From Dioscorea cayenensis subsp. rotundata (taxonomy: Eukaryota; Streptophyta; Magnoliopsida; Dioscoreales; Dioscoreaceae): DNA of 64,000 bases. The translations under genes and the position numbers were made by a program. Location of the stretch: positions 1,426,001 through 1,490,000 of the forward strand of contig NC_052480.1 in the NCBI RefSeq assembly GCF_009730915.1, written 5' to 3'. How positions within the stretch are numbered: position 1 is the stretch's first letter; every line of letters begins with the position of its first letter. The notes under the pieces were generated by a model that searched no databases, was not told the DNA's origin, and saw only the letters and a list, made by a program, of their open reading frames with translations. Shown in pieces: positions 13,231 to 26,099 of the stretch.

Positions 13231-14630
13231 CTCCAAAACAAAGACCGAATCACTCTAAGCTACGCCGATTCATTCAAATCCAAACCCTAGGATTAAAAAA
13301 CAGCGGAAAAAAAAAATCAAATGCTATCGAACAGATGAGAACACCAGCGAGCTACGGAGATTAAGACATCGGATTCCATGAGCAGAGTTCTGGAGCTACG
13401 ATGGCGGTGGAGAAAGCCGAGAGGAGGATCGAGAGAGCAAGAAGAAGAGGACGAGATCGAAGTCTCTCCAATGCTTGATCTTATCTCGATCCCTCTCCGC
13501 CCTAAAAAGTGTTTTTATATAATTATTTTTTTATTTAAAAAGGATTTGTTTACTTATTTTTCCCCTGTACTTTTTGTTTATTTAAACTTTAAGGGGTTTT
13601 TATCGCTCATCTTCATATAATGGACAGGTATTTTTAAATATCGGTTTTTGCATGGGTTTTAGTGAAACATTAATGTCTAGAATGATTCTTCAAAGTATTA
13701 CTACAATGCCATTTTATTTTGGTGATTAGTTTTAATTTAATTTAATTTAATTTTTTTAATTATTATTATTATGAAGCTGTTTTACTTTATGAATCAGTTG
13801 TTAATTTTATTATTATTTTTAAATAATTTAAATGGTTTTGTTTGATTTAAGATATTGGATAAAGTGTAAAGAGATTTCTTTATATTATATTTTTTTATTT
13901 CATTAAAAAGTATTGTCATTTCTAATTTCTATTTTTGACTTTCTGATAATATTTAAGCATTTATTTAGCTAAAGTAATAAAGTTAAAAAGATTAATAATA
14001 TAATTATTTATGATATGATATAAAAGCTTTTGAATTCGAAAGCTTTTTAGAAATGAGTATAAGCGATGTATGTCATCTGAAAACGATTTTTTGAGTGGAA
14101 ATGTTTTTAAAAAATAAATATAGCGAGTAAAGGATAGTATATGCTAAGCTTTCGTAGCATATTTTAGCAGTAAGCGATAAAGTATTTTGAAAAAATACTC
14201 TAACGGATCCTTATCTCAGATAAGCATAAGCGCTTTGATCTGATCGGATCTCTACATGCCTCTTAAAAAGTGATACTCGAAAAATGCCATTGTTTTTTTT
14301 GAGAGAAATATTCTCAAATTCCTCATTCAATCCCTATATATATATATATTTATATAATTAAAAAGTTAAATTGAATAATCTCACAAGATCCGCATGCATC
14401 CCTAATGGAACAAGTCAATCAAGCATAAAACCCACTTCCGGAAAAACCCAATTTCCGTAACTCATTTTCCATTTCCACTTCCACTTCCTTTTCCTCCCCG
14501 ATATACAACCTCCAATTCGATCTCCATCTCTTTCTCTCTCGCCCGATCGCTGCGAAGATTGGGGAACAACGAACCCCTTGGTCTTGATGCCATGAATCCG
14601 GGTTGGAAACCCTAGAGATCGTTCTCAGTC
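13231..14630. promoter_or_regulatory. Divergent upstream region of RMR and WD40 genes
   Basis: The two genes point away from each other with 1.4 kb between start codons. A telo-box-like AAACCCTA word occurs near both (13283-13290 and about 14607-14614). The middle, 13520-14400, is AT-rich without a recognisable gene. Shared promoter activity is inferred only from the arrangement. Confidence 0.35.
14592..14615 (+). other. Upstream ORF in the WD40 leader
   Basis: A seven-codon frame (MNPGWKP, stop TAG) ends 15 bases before the WD40 start codon. A still shorter ATG-CCA-TGA lies at 14587-14595 and overlaps it. Both would be in the 5' leader if transcription starts upstream. Confidence 0.4.
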
Positions 14631-17600
14631 ATGGCGTCGTCGTCGTCCTCCATCAACGCCCAGTCACCGAGTCTCAAGACCTACTTCAAGACCCCTGAGG
14701 GTCGGTACAAGCTCAGTACGAGAAGTCCCACCCTGCTGGCCTGCTCCACTACTCCCATGGCAAGGTCGTCTCGCAGGTGCATCCCAATCTCTTATTGGTT
14801 TTCGTTTTTGGATCAATTTGATGGGGTTTTGGATGATTTGATTCAGTTGACGATTGCTTATTTGAGAGAGAAGCCGGTGGCGCAGCCGACATCGACGCCG
14901 ACGACCCCGAGTTCTGGTGGTGGGGTGAGGTCGGCGGCGGCGAGGTTTCTTGGGACTGGGAATGGGAGCCGCGCGTTGAGCTTCGTTGGGGGAATGGTGT
15001 GAGCCGGGGGCGTCGGGGAGCGCGAGGGATCGGGGGTCGATCGGGGCGTCAACGGGATCCAGTAGTTCGCCGGCGTTGTCTAACTATGATGGGAAAGGTG
15101 CTTACTTGATTTTTAATGCGGGAGACACACTATTCATCAGTGATCTTTATTCACAAGACAAGGTTTTCTCTCGCTTCCCTTGAACTGTTGTTCTCGTCTG
15201 CTGCTTTTGATGATAATTTTATAGGGTTTGAGCTGTGGTTTCATCATAGGATCCAATAAAATCCATTCATTTCGGCAATTCAAACCCTGTCTGCCATGCC
15301 TTTGATGCCGATTCCAAGGATGGGCATGATTTGCTCATTGGATTGCACTCCGGTGACAGTGAGTTGTTCTTTATCTTTACTTGTTGATTTGTTAAATTTG
15401 TTGATATTCATTGAATTTCATTAGTTTCGCTGATTGAATTGCTATTGTGATAGTCTACTCAGTGTCATTGAGACAACAGTTGCAGGATCCTGGGAAGAAG
15501 CTTGTCGGAGCTCATCATTATAACAAAGATGGCATAGTAAACAATAGGTATGCTCTTCATCTTTTTATCTATTCACAAAAAGCTATTAATGGTTTTGTAA
15601 AAATTGCGAACTGTTTGTTTGTTAATAACATTTATCATGTTCAACGTTTCAGTTTATTAAGTTCTTTTTCTTTTCTGCACGCATCCTCATCTTCTGCTTG
15701 CTGGTTTGTTGAATGTTGTGATTATGGATAAGTTAATGTTATTAGCATCTTTTCTGCATTCCAGTGGCAAATCACCATTATTAACGACTTGGCCCTTTAG
15801 ATGCTGTACATTTATGTGCTTATATCTTGAGAATCTTTTTAGCATGTGGCATGTGCTATCCGACTTTAATGTGAGCCCTGTATCTGACTTTAGTTCTAAG
15901 GCATTGCAAATTGAGGTTCACATGCTGTAGAATCTGAATAACTTTTTGCAAGGCGTGATTCTAAACCTCATAATATTGAGCTTGTTTGTAAAATTAAAAA
16001 TTAAAAAAAAAAAAAATGGCAAATGATTATATGAACTATTGCTCTTTCACTCTTTCTTTTATCATGTCTGGAAGATAACTGTACACAAAATGTGATAAAG
16101 ACATAAAACAAAATTATTTGGGATTTTATTTTCAGGGTTCATGTTTTCAATTTACTTATCTACTTATTTATTAATGGATGTGTTTCTTTGTCTTGTGCAG
16201 TCGATGCACTTGCATATCATGGATACCAGAAGGTGATGGCGCATTTGTTGTGTACGGCACATTTGTTGTTAGCCATGCGGATGGAAACATTTATGTGTAT
16301 GAAAAAGTAGGCTGATTTACATGTAGAAATTTCTTGATCTCATTTCATTTGTTTTTTTTGTATTTTTACCCATGGTTCTACTTTACGTGTCCAGAACAAG
16401 GATGGAACTGCTGATTGTTCCTTTCCTGTAATTAAAGATCAATCACAATTCATGGTGGCACATGCAAAGTCTAGTAAGGTATCTGTTTGAATTTACGCAT
16501 ATTATGGAGTTGTCTTCTCTTTGTTATGCATATCATTCTTGAGCTTCTGTATTCATGGTGAAGTAGAGTCCTTCCTGGAGATATAGGTTGTTGAAAGTTA
16601 AATTTTATAGAGGAGCACAGTGATAGTGTTTGTTCTAGTGCTTCTTATCAACTAGTCATGTTTTGAAAGTTTTCTCTCTTTTAATTTTGCTCTCTGCTGT
16701 TCTTAGATTTTAGTTAAGTGCATATTAAAGGTTATTTTGTATACTCCAAATTATTCCCTACCTTCTGCAAGATAGGGATTTGAAATACAAGGTTTGCTTG
16801 AATTTTGATGGGAAATATTGTGTAGAGTTTGTAACTTTTAACAACTTGCAGAGTAACCCCATTGCCAGATGGCACATATGTCAAGGTTCAATCAATAGTA
16901 TTTCTTTCTCGGCAGATGGAGCATTTTTGGCCACTGTTGGTAGAGATGGTATGTTTTCAGTATTTTAATTATCTTTTATTTCTGGTCTCTCTACTTGTGT
17001 GATTTAGGATCTTTGCAATTCTTTATGTGGTTGGGCATTCTGTGCAGGCTATCTGAGAGTATTTGATTACTCAAAAGAGCAATTAATATGTGGTGGGAAA
17101 AGCTATTATGGGGCTCTCTTATGTTGTGCTTGGAGGTAACAAGCAAATTGTTCATAGAATTATTAACATTTATTTTTCTAGCTTTTGAATATGATAAGGT
17201 CTTCTACTACTTGGGATAGACACCCTTTTTCAATAAATGTTCATCTTCAAAGTCATCTGCCAATATGTCATAAGCTGTTAATGGACAAACTTTATGCACA
17301 AGCATGAATTCTATATTTCTTTGAAGCTCTAATTCTATGATTTTTGATAAGGTTGTTTAAGAGAAACAATTAAAGTCGAGAAGTTTTCTCATGGGTGCTT
17401 TCCCCTGCCTTCTCATTCTTGAGGAAAAAAGTAGAGAATTTCTTACTCTTGTAATTTCTCTTCATCTTCCTTCTTGTTGTCTCTTACATCCTTCCTGGCT
17501 TAGCTATGTATGATTGTACCTTGTACCAAGACTTGTGCATTACAGTTAACACTTCATATAATTCTCTTGGATCATTGCATATGCTCAAGATGGTTGCTGT

Positions 17601-19144
17601 TACTGTTTTCAGCCCAGATGGAAAATATATATTGACTGGTGGTGAAGATGATTTAGTACAAGTCTGGAGCATGGAAGATCGGAAGATAGTAGCATGTGGG
17701 GAAGGGCATAATTCATGGGTAACTTTATTAACTTTGAATGTAAGTGCCTATTCCCAATATTAGAAGTCTCAAACATTTTGGTTGGCAGGTTAGTGGAGTC
17801 ACTTTTGATTCTTATTGGTCTGTTCCAACTTCAGATGGAACAGGAGAGAATGTCATGTATCGGTTTGGATCAGTTGGGCAGGTAAAAGAATTGTGGTGTC
17901 ATAAGTCTGTTGCCATGAACTTTTTTCTTTTTCTGAATTGTGGTACCATATTGGTTACTTGCTGGTTTTCTTTTTTTTGTTAAAAAGCTTATATTTCTGT
18001 GAAACTTATATAATTTCATATTATAAAAAGCATGATTTTTTAATCTCATGTTTGACACATCAGTGAAGACAGGGAAAGGTTACTAACCATAGTTGGTACA
18101 CTAGCACTATGCCACTATCTAGTTAAATTACTGATGTTTCAATAACTTTGTATGACAGAGACTTGCCTGATAGATCAAATAGAGACCAGATGAACCTTTA
18201 CTTGATATGTGAAATTTCTTTTGGCTTTCTCTCTTTTTTTTCATTAATGAACAACTGGTGAATAAAAGTTGATCTTTGATTCTTCTTCCCAAAAACTTAT
18301 TTCAGGTTGATTAGTATTTTAAGATGTCGTGGGTCCATAAGAAAACTGAGAAACTTGTTGCATTCGATAGGATTATCACATTACCGATTGTGTTTCACTG
18401 TTAGTGCATCCTTGGTGGGTCACATCAGTCCTACATTTTGTTTATTTGTTGTTACTTTTAGGTTAAGATATTTCTAGTCTCAACCACTTTTTACCTTTGG
18501 AATATTTTTTCTAGGTTCATATTCTCTTTTTTTGGTGTTATTTGCCATGTGATGACATTTTGCTGTTGGCATTCAAAATACTTTGTATGTCTTATGTGTT
18601 CAAGCATGTGCATCATTGGTAGTTGCATCCTCAAATTCAATCTTTCCAGACCCACAATATGTTAAATGTTGCATTATTTACAAGTTCCTGAATTATTTCT
18701 CCCATGTTCTAACAGGATACACAATTGCTTCTCTGGGACCTGGTAATGGATGAAATTGTAGTGCCCTTGCGATATTGCCCTTCTGGTGGTTCGCCTACGC
18801 TCAGCAGTGGAAGTCCTTCCGCACATTGGGACAATATAATCCCCATTGGCACCCTTCAACCTGCTCCAAGCATGCGAGATGTCCCCAAACTTTCCCCGGT
18901 GGTTGCACACCGTGCACATATAGAACCCCTATCCGGCTTGATATTTACCAGTGAATCGGTTCTAACAATATGCCGAGAGGGGCATATCAAGAAATGGGTG
19001 AGGCCTGCCCAAGGAGATATAGGTCAATCAAATGGTTCGGAGGTTACCCTGATGAGCATCACCAGTTCAAACAATATGTGTGTCCCGACCATCAAACCTA
19101 TCGGCTCTAACCATAAGCCACCGCCGGCTGTTCACCGTGACTGA
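14631..19144 (+). CDS. WD40 protein of the WDR20/CreC/DMWD family (N-terminus frameshifted)
   Basis: Eleven exons: 14631-14776, 14847-15162, 15250-15358, 15454-15547, 16201-16306, 16395-16478, 16852-16948, 17048-17135, 17613-17718, 17789-17881, 18716-19144. Family motifs run in order: TYFKTPEGRYKL, NYDGKGAYLIFNAGD, DPIKSIHFGNSNPVCHAFD, IPEGDGAFVV, SNPIARWHICQGSINSISFS, GYLRVFDYSKEQLICGGKSY, GKYILTGGEDDLVQVWSMED, VMYRFGSVGQDTQLLLWDL. About 555 aa. Related proteins are WDR20, which activates the deubiquitinases USP12/USP46, and fungal CreC, which partners CreB; a deubiquitinase-adaptor role here is by homology. Exon 1 is one base short near 14713 (expected GCTCCAG, seen GCTCAG). Exon 2 changes frame between about 14988 and 15010 at G-runs. 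Exons 3-11 are fully open. Exon 5 has an 18-nt in-frame duplication. Confidence 0.9.
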
Positions 19145-19641
19145 AGTTTTTTAACTCAGCAAACCAGTCATGGCTCCAGATTTTTACTTGCCGGTGTTAA
19201 TATGGTCTGTCTCATGCTCTTCCAGATCTCATGAGGCAAGCAAAGTGATTAAGTTGTTAGTTTTATTTTCTTTTTCTTTTTATTTCTTAAAGATGTGATA
19301 GATTGCAGCATGCCAGTATTGCCATTTGTGTGGCATCAAAGGAAAATAATGGAGAACTTGAGCTTGTACAGGAACATACTATTTAACCTGATGGTGCATC
19401 ACAACACCCATTAAACTATTAATTAACTTTATCAGTGACCAACATTTTGTGGGTTTCTATGAAAAGCATTAAGCGATCATGTAAAATGATATTTTTTTAA
19501 ATTTATTTTTTAGAGCTATTAAAATTTTGGCAGCAGTATGTACTTGCTGTTATTTGATAATTACTGATGTGGTTTTTTTTCCTTATTAATATATTATTAA
19601 AAAAAATAAAAAAAATAAAAACGAGTTAATTATGCTCCTAT

Positions 19642-19701
19642 CTTGATTCTTTTCTATTGCAGAGGGTAGGGCTTGATTCTTTTCTATCTCAGAGGGTAGG
19701 G
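19642..19701. repeat. 30-bp tandem duplication at the hAT junction
   Basis: Two copies (19642-19671 and 19672-19701) of a unit starting CTTGATTCTTTTCTAT, differing at two or three bases. Each ends in the target site plus the first bases of the element at 19697, so the duplication arose after, or during, that insertion. Confidence 0.85.
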
Positions 19702-20053
19702 CTGTAAACGAGCCGAGTATCACTAGCTCGAGCTCGTTCAAGCCATTTTTTTTTGTGTTCGAGCTCGGCTCGCTAAAAAGCTCAAGTAGTTTGAGCTCGG
19801 CTTGTTTAAGCTCGATTAGCTTGTATACAAAAGTATTTTTGTAATTTAATATAGTTTATATAATTATGTGTTTTTGTAATTTATGTATAAATAATTTAAC
19901 ATTTTATATATAAAAGCTCGTTTAGGCTCGCGAGCCTCATGAGCTGAGTATTTTTTGGCTCGAGCTCGGCTCGTGAAAAATCGAATTGAATTTGAGCATT
20001 AACCGAGCCGATCTCGAGTAGCTCACGAGTACCTTGGCTCATTTACAACCCTA
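19697..20053. mobile_element. Non-autonomous hAT-like element, 357 bp
   Basis: Terminal inverted repeats are TAGGGCTGTAAACGAGCC on the left and GGCTCATTTACAACCCTA on the right. The 8-bp target GCAGAGGG follows at 20054-20061; the left flank reads TCAGAGGG at 19689-19696, and a perfect GCAGAGGG sits 30 bases further left in a tandem duplicate. An 8-bp duplication with TAGGG ends is characteristic of hAT elements. The interior consists of GAGCTCG/CGAGCC words and an AT-rich centre and encodes nothing. Confidence 0.85.
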
Positions 20054-20600
20054 GCAGAGGGTTTCAGGGTGAAGATGGAAGAACCCATATCGATCATACT
20101 TCGAAGCTTGGAGATTCTTAAGTTCTCGTGTTGATGAGTCTAGTGGGGCTCCAACGTCTGAGGTGGCATAGGGATAAAGTTCGGGCCATGACTTTTTCTA
20201 TAGTGGTGGGGAGTTGGAGGATGTCTTTGGGTCCCCGTTTATATTATCTGCTTTTGTTTTTTTCAGTTGTTCTTCTGGTTGGGTATCACACCTAGTAGTT
20301 TTGTTTCTTTTGTTGTCTTGTTTTTCTCCCGGGTGATGGAGGACCGTTTGTGCTCTTATCTTTTTTAATTGAAATTTTGATCTCCTCCCGAGTAATGGAG
20401 GATTGTTTGTGCTTTTATCTTTTTTTTAATTGAAGTGATTTATTTTAAAAAACAAAAAAAAACCAAGCATGCAACGATGTAATAAACTAAGATTTTTTAA
20501 TTAAAATAATAAAAATACCTCTCCCCTCTGCAACCAAAGTGAAATACAAACACTAAAAGCACAACCTGACATATTTAGAAGAACCAAATAAGAAATTAAA
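20054..20600. repeat. LINE-like 3' tail with a duplicated 48-bp segment
   Basis: After the hAT element the DNA contains two related segments beginning CTCCCGGGTGATGGAGGACC (20326-20373) and CTCCCGAGTAATGGAGGATT (20385-20434), each ending in a T-rich AATTGAA. The style (short GC-richer tract, then T- and A-runs) suggests the 3' end of a non-LTR retrotransposon, but there is no readable reverse transcriptase. Beyond 20450 it becomes the NPF-A 3' flank. Confidence 0.35.
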
Positions 20601-20716
20601 CTTGAAAAATTCACTTGATAATTGAATTTTACAAGAATGCTTTCACATCAATACAATACAAACATCAACGTTCCAAATGGTACACATGACACAACATAAT
20701 CATTTCTACAACACAA

Positions 20717-23700
20717 TCATTTCTGCTTTTTGTAAACATAGCATTTAGCACAGCATAAGTAGATGACAAACTGCAGAGCGCTTAACCCAGCAAGAAGCCA
20801 ATAAAAGTAATCCAAATGTGCACGGTTTAAATTGTTAGAGAACCAGCTATGCCCATCCTTACCAGTTACTTCATTAATAACTGAAATTAGAAATCCACTT
20901 ATAAAACTCCCAATACCAAAGATGCTCAAATAGAGAGCAAGCCCAAGGCTCCTCAGTGAATCCGGCACTTGATCATAAAAGAACTCCTGCAAACCAACCA
21001 TTGTGAAAACATCTGCAATTCCATACAAAACATACTGAGGAACCAACCACCACAAACTCATCGGTATGGTTGCCTGAGGCTTATCAACCAGACCGTAATC
21101 TTTGGCAGTTTGGAGCCTCTTCATCTCAACCAATGCCGCGATCACCATTGAGAGAATGGAGAGGACCATCCCTGTACCTATCCTCTGAAGCATGCTGATG
21201 CCTGAGGGAATGCCGGAGAATTTTCTAGTTATTGGAACTAGTATCCTATCGTAGATCGGAATGAACATGACAATGGACAAACTGATGAAGCTCTGCAGTG
21301 TGGCCGGTGGAATTTGGATGTTCGGACCTATACTGCGTTCCATGGTGCTTCCTTGCTTGGTGAAAAGTGTTGATGATTGGGAAAACACAATTGCATATAT
21401 TAAGCAAGTAGCCCAAATAGGAAATAACCTGATTACTCCCTTGGCTCCCTCTATACTATTATCAACCCTGTCAATGAATGAGAAGCAAACATCAGTGTAT
21501 ATAATCAGCATAATTCATTAAATTGTCCTAGAAATGAATTCTCACTTTGGTGCATCAGCTGATGAATACGGATGTGGAGTTGCACGGCTCTTTATCATTG
21601 TCACAAAAGCTTTGTAGACCTGAACAAAGGGGCTGGTATCTTGTAATACATAGTAACGATAAGTGGTGGTACCGAGCAAGAAGACAATGAGAGCAAGCAT
21701 CATGGCAATGCATGGGATTCCAAAGCCAAGGCCCCAGCCAATGTTATCCTGAACAAAGTTCAAGATCCAGAGTGTGATAAAAGTCCCAAAGCACAGCCCA
21801 AAGTACCACCAGTTGAAGAAGGAGCTCTTGGACTTGTTTTCTTCAGGATCATTTTGGTCAAACTGATCACCTCCAAACGCTTGAGTGCATGGCTTATGGC
21901 CTCCTTGAGCGAATGCAACGAGGTATAGTGAGACAAAGAATGCAATGACTTGGAATTGGGTCGGAGGACAAACTGTTGGACCAATGGAAGTGCTGCACTT
22001 GTGAGGGCTGAGGGAAGGCAACATGGAGGACAGTGTCAGAAGACCCAGGCCCTGTTAAACATAAATATATAGTTTTGACAATGAATTATAATTTACTGCA
22101 TATCTTTTAAATATAAAATGATCAGGGACACTAAAAAAAACATAAAAATCCACAATGTAGACACTACAAATGCAGCAAAGAAAATTACTGTTGTTTGTTA
22201 TTACAAGCAAGTATATTCAAACTTATTAATTATATTTTATCACTCAATTAAGGGTACAAATTATGAGTATTTAAGATGAGAGAAGCTATTCTTTAGTAGG
22301 GATGTAAACAAGGAGAAGATTCCCTGGAGGATACATTCTCCGGCCTCAGTCTTGAATTTCCAAGACCAACACCGACCCCAACCCTCAACCCAAATACAGG
22401 ACTCCCTGGCCCCAATTAATAAATTAAATTATTATAATTATTTAAAATAAATTTATAAAATATTTGCTAAAAATACCATAAAAATTTTTAATAATTGAGA
22501 AACTCATTTACAAATACAAACAATTGACACGGTAAAGGCTAATACAAAATAACAATAAAAAAGTGATTGGATCAAACAAAATTCTCATTTTTTATAAATA
22601 ACTAGATATTTGTAACATTTATAACCATTAGTTAATTTTTAAAGTTACCCTCTTAACATACAATTATCACATAATAACATGGGGTTGGAGATTAAAAATA
22701 AAAATAAAAAAAAATTATGATGAAGATTATATAAAGAATTTTAAATTATAAAAAATAATCAGTTATTTTCCATTGATCACTTATCCTGTATATTCATCAT
22801 TTCATCTAGGTTATTGCTTTATTAGCTTTGAAACACTAATCTATTCTATTGCTTAATTAATATAAATAACTTTTTAATTTTTTTAAAAGATAATTACAAA
22901 ACCTTTTATTTAGTCATTACTCCTCCATTGTCTATTCTCATATTTTAATCTCACAATCCCTAACTCAATTATAATTTATAATTAATTAATATACTAAGAT
23001 CATGGATGGTAACACCTAACTATCCTATTGCTTAATATTAATATATCAAATAGGGAAAACATCATCTAGGGACGTCCCTAGATTTCAAATCTAGGGATGT
23101 TTTTAAATCTAAGTTGGATCATCATCCGATGGTTGATTGATTATATAAACACTGTACACCTTTTTACTGTTCATGATCACTGTACAACACTGTAGAACGC
23201 GGTTTTTACTGTTTATAATAATAAGAGCCGTCAGATTTTCATCCGATGGCTACTATGGACATCTCTAGATTTGAAATCTAGGGACGTCCCTAGATGATGG
23301 GTTCTCTATCAAATATATTATCTTCAATAATATATATTTTTAATATAAATAAGTTTTAAGCTTAAAAAAAAGATAAATTGAGTAATCTTTGGTATCCACC
23401 GTCTAAATTTTAATCCCTAACTCTTTATTTAGTGATTTAATAAATTATTTGCAAAATTTCAAAAAATAAAATATAGTTAATATAAATTTAGGATTTTTTT
23501 TTAAATTTTATACTGATGATAATTTAATTATTAATAATTTCTTAATTAAATACACATATGGACTTTTGTTCCAATTTTTTATTTATATATTTATAACATA
23601 AAATATAATATATATATATATATAATATTAACTTAAACATTTACTATTTCATGCCCCGGCATGGCGGGCAACTTTTTCAGTTTTTCCTAATATTAGCCGT

Positions 23701-25163
23701 CAAAAAGCCTGAAAAGACTTATTCACTTTTACATAAAATCCCTTACAAAAAAACAAGAGAGACAAAAGTCCAAAGTTCAGACAGAACTTTAATAATTCAG
23801 TACATTATATGACGCATACAGTGGTCCTCCCCAGATTTAAACCAACAGTTATAATGCACAGCGGTAATAAGGAAAAGCACTACCCATATCAAATAAAGTA
23901 ACAAAAAAAAGAAATTTCTAATTACTATTTTATCCCATAAAAACCTTTTCAATCTCATCATGATGTTCAAAAACAAGAGGGATTAAAAGTGGATCCAGAT
24001 ATTATTATTAATATTATTATTAAACATTTTCTTCAGCGGGAAATTTTAAAATTTTGTATAAAATTTTGAAATAATATTATATATAAAATAATATAATTAA
24101 AAAATTCCTACCATAAAAACTATTTTATAATTTAAATTTTAAAAATTTTATAAATATTTATTACATAAATAATTAAGTGTAATTAATATTTTTAATTATT
24201 AATATTATAAAAATATAAATAAAAAATTTAAATATTATTAAAAAAATTAAAATTGTTCTGTGAAACGCTTATACATCTATTTTAAAAGGCCATTTGGCTC
24301 ATGATAATGACATATTACAATGTAACGAAATTACCATAGTAATAAGAGTGAAAATGTTATATGATTGAGAATATTACGGTAATTTGATATAGCCATATTT
24401 GATCAAAAATTTTTATTACCAAAAATAATTCATTGCCGTGTTTGGTTATCATGATAATCAATTTCTTTAAATATAAAAAATTATAAAATTACCATAATAA
24501 TCCACGATAAACACCAAATTTGGTGATAATAGAATTACTTACTTGGTACTATTTATAAATTGGTAATGTGATATTACCATCCAAATTACCACCGTTGCAA
24601 TACCAAACATTGTAATATTTTCAGATAACTATGTAACACGTGATAATCTTTCTATATTGAACCAAACGGCCCTTAATAGTATTTGTATAAATTATTTTTA
24701 TTATTAGTATTAAAAAGGGAGAGGAACGCACCAGGACATAGAGCAGGGACGAAATCACAATGGTCCGGTAGCGGCCGAGATACGAATCGGCGACGAAGGC
24801 ACCAAGGAGCGGAAGCATCGACGCCACACCAGACCAAGTGTTCACCGCCACCGCCGCCGAAGCCGTGGACTCCTGGAGAGGGCCGGTGAGGTAAGTGATG
24901 AGATTCGATGAGATCCCATAGTACGCAAACCTCTCAGCTACCTCAACCCCTACGACAAACGCCGAGATTCCATGGATTCATCCAATAGAAAGCACATGAT
25001 GGAATTTTGAAAGATAAAAACTCTAATCGATACCGATGATGAAAAGGGCTGAAGTCCACCCGCCGGTGCGAGATCTGGAGATGATCTGCCTCCCACGGTA
25101 GTCCACCATGCCGATCAGTGCTCCGGAGGACTCGCCGGCGAGAAGCGGCTCACCGGACTCCAT
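20717..25163 (-). CDS. NPF-A: NRT1/PTR family (NPF5-type) transporter
   Basis: Proton-coupled transporter of the NRT1/PTR (NPF) family, major facilitator fold. Exons 25163-25034, 24949-24732, 22051-21546, 21467-20717; 1,605 nt, 534 aa, fully open with GT-AG junctions. The proton-coupling ExxER motif is EVAER at residues 46-50. Other family blocks are [84 protein letters not shown] and [17 protein letters not shown]. It most resembles the Arabidopsis NPF5.10-5.16 group; the substrate cannot be read from sequence. The central cytosolic loop between TM6 and TM7 is short. Intron 2 is 2.7 kb and holds two MITEs. A is the most diverged member of the array and lies at its 3' end, so it is probably the oldest surviving copy. 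Confidence 0.93.
23053..23306. mobile_element. Foldback MITE (GGGACGTCCC family), copy 1
   Basis: Ends are inverted repeats containing CATCATCTAGGGACGTCCCT and AGATTTCAAATCTAGGGATG, each itself partly palindromic. The interior has GGATCATCATCCGATGG and an ACTGTAC-rich part. A second copy with the same ends and interior is at 30958-31221. It lies in intron 2 of NPF-A. Confidence 0.8.
24286..24675. mobile_element. MITE with GGCCRTTTGG ends
   Basis: The left end AAAAGGCCATTTGGCTCATG and the right end TTGAACCAAACGGCCCTTAA are inverted. Between them are repeated ATTACCAT/ATGGTAAT words. The target duplication is unclear (TTA/TAA possible). It lies in intron 2 of NPF-A, immediately before exon 2. 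A related right end (CCAAACGGCCCCTAAT) occurs at about 34252-34267. Confidence 0.6.
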
Positions 25164-26099
25164 CTCTCACCCGCTCTCTTTCTCTCTGATGGGGCGGCGA
25201 TGGAGTGAGAGAGAAGAGGATCTGACTTTAATGACCATGGGGGTAGTCAATAGCGATGGTGTGATCCGCTGTTTGATAGCTATTGTAGAAGAGGGAAATA
25301 AGGCCTTAGAAGATTGACACGTGTATGAATAATCGTGGGGCCCATTAAATGTTGGAAATTGCTGTTTGGGGGAAAATATCTGAACAGTGACATGACAATA
25401 CTAGAGAGAAATTTGTGTTTTTTTTGGTTGGACTTTCTTATTTGGGTTAGCTGGATAAGGACAAATTTAATAGTAATAAATGTAACACATGATTTATTTG
25501 GCTTGAAATATATAAAATTTGCTATCACATGATTTTATATATTATTTATAATTGTCCCAATTATAAAAAAACATATAAATTTTATTTAAACAAATATGTA
25601 TATATATATACACACATACATTGGTCTTTCTTCTACTGATTTTTCAGGTTTTAAGAGGGTGAGGAATTCCATCGATACTTAATAGTTTAAGCAAGCTAAG
25701 CTTTTTAATCACTTGGACTAACTCCATAGATACTTCGGAAAAATATATTTATTTTTTTTTGTAAAATCTAATATATGTAATTTATTTAATATTCACATGG
25801 AATTTTAGATGCTACTGCCAACTCACAAAACCACAATAGAAGATGAAAATCCATGAGGACATAAATCAATGACTTTGTCAAAATAAAAAATCAATAATTT
25901 GATAAATTCAAGACAATGTTTAACAATTTGGAAAGATCTGTAAGTAATAATATTTTACTCAAAAGGTAATTTTTTTTAATAAAAGTGGATAAACCACGAC
26001 CAATAGATAATTAATCACAAACAACAACATTACTCCACTATATTATACATCAAATAAAGACGCAACAACATACAGCACAATTTGGTAACTTATATATTA
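25164..26099. other. Spacer between NPF-A and NPF-B
   Basis: A CT-rich leader lies directly upstream of the NPF-A start, followed by AT-rich DNA. From about 25975 the sequence matches the 3' flank of the other NPF copies (GTGGATAAACCACGAC, CAACAACATACAGCA), so it is the 3' UTR and flank of NPF-B. No other gene is seen. Confidence 0.5.

Noticed and set aside
19697-20053. Possible gene or CRISPR-like array from the repeated GAGCTCG words
   Set aside because: Repeats are irregular, lack spacers and lie within a transposon with inverted ends and a target duplication.
20969-21521. Plus-strand frames opposite NPF-A exon 4
   Set aside because: Antisense shadows of the transporter coding sequence.
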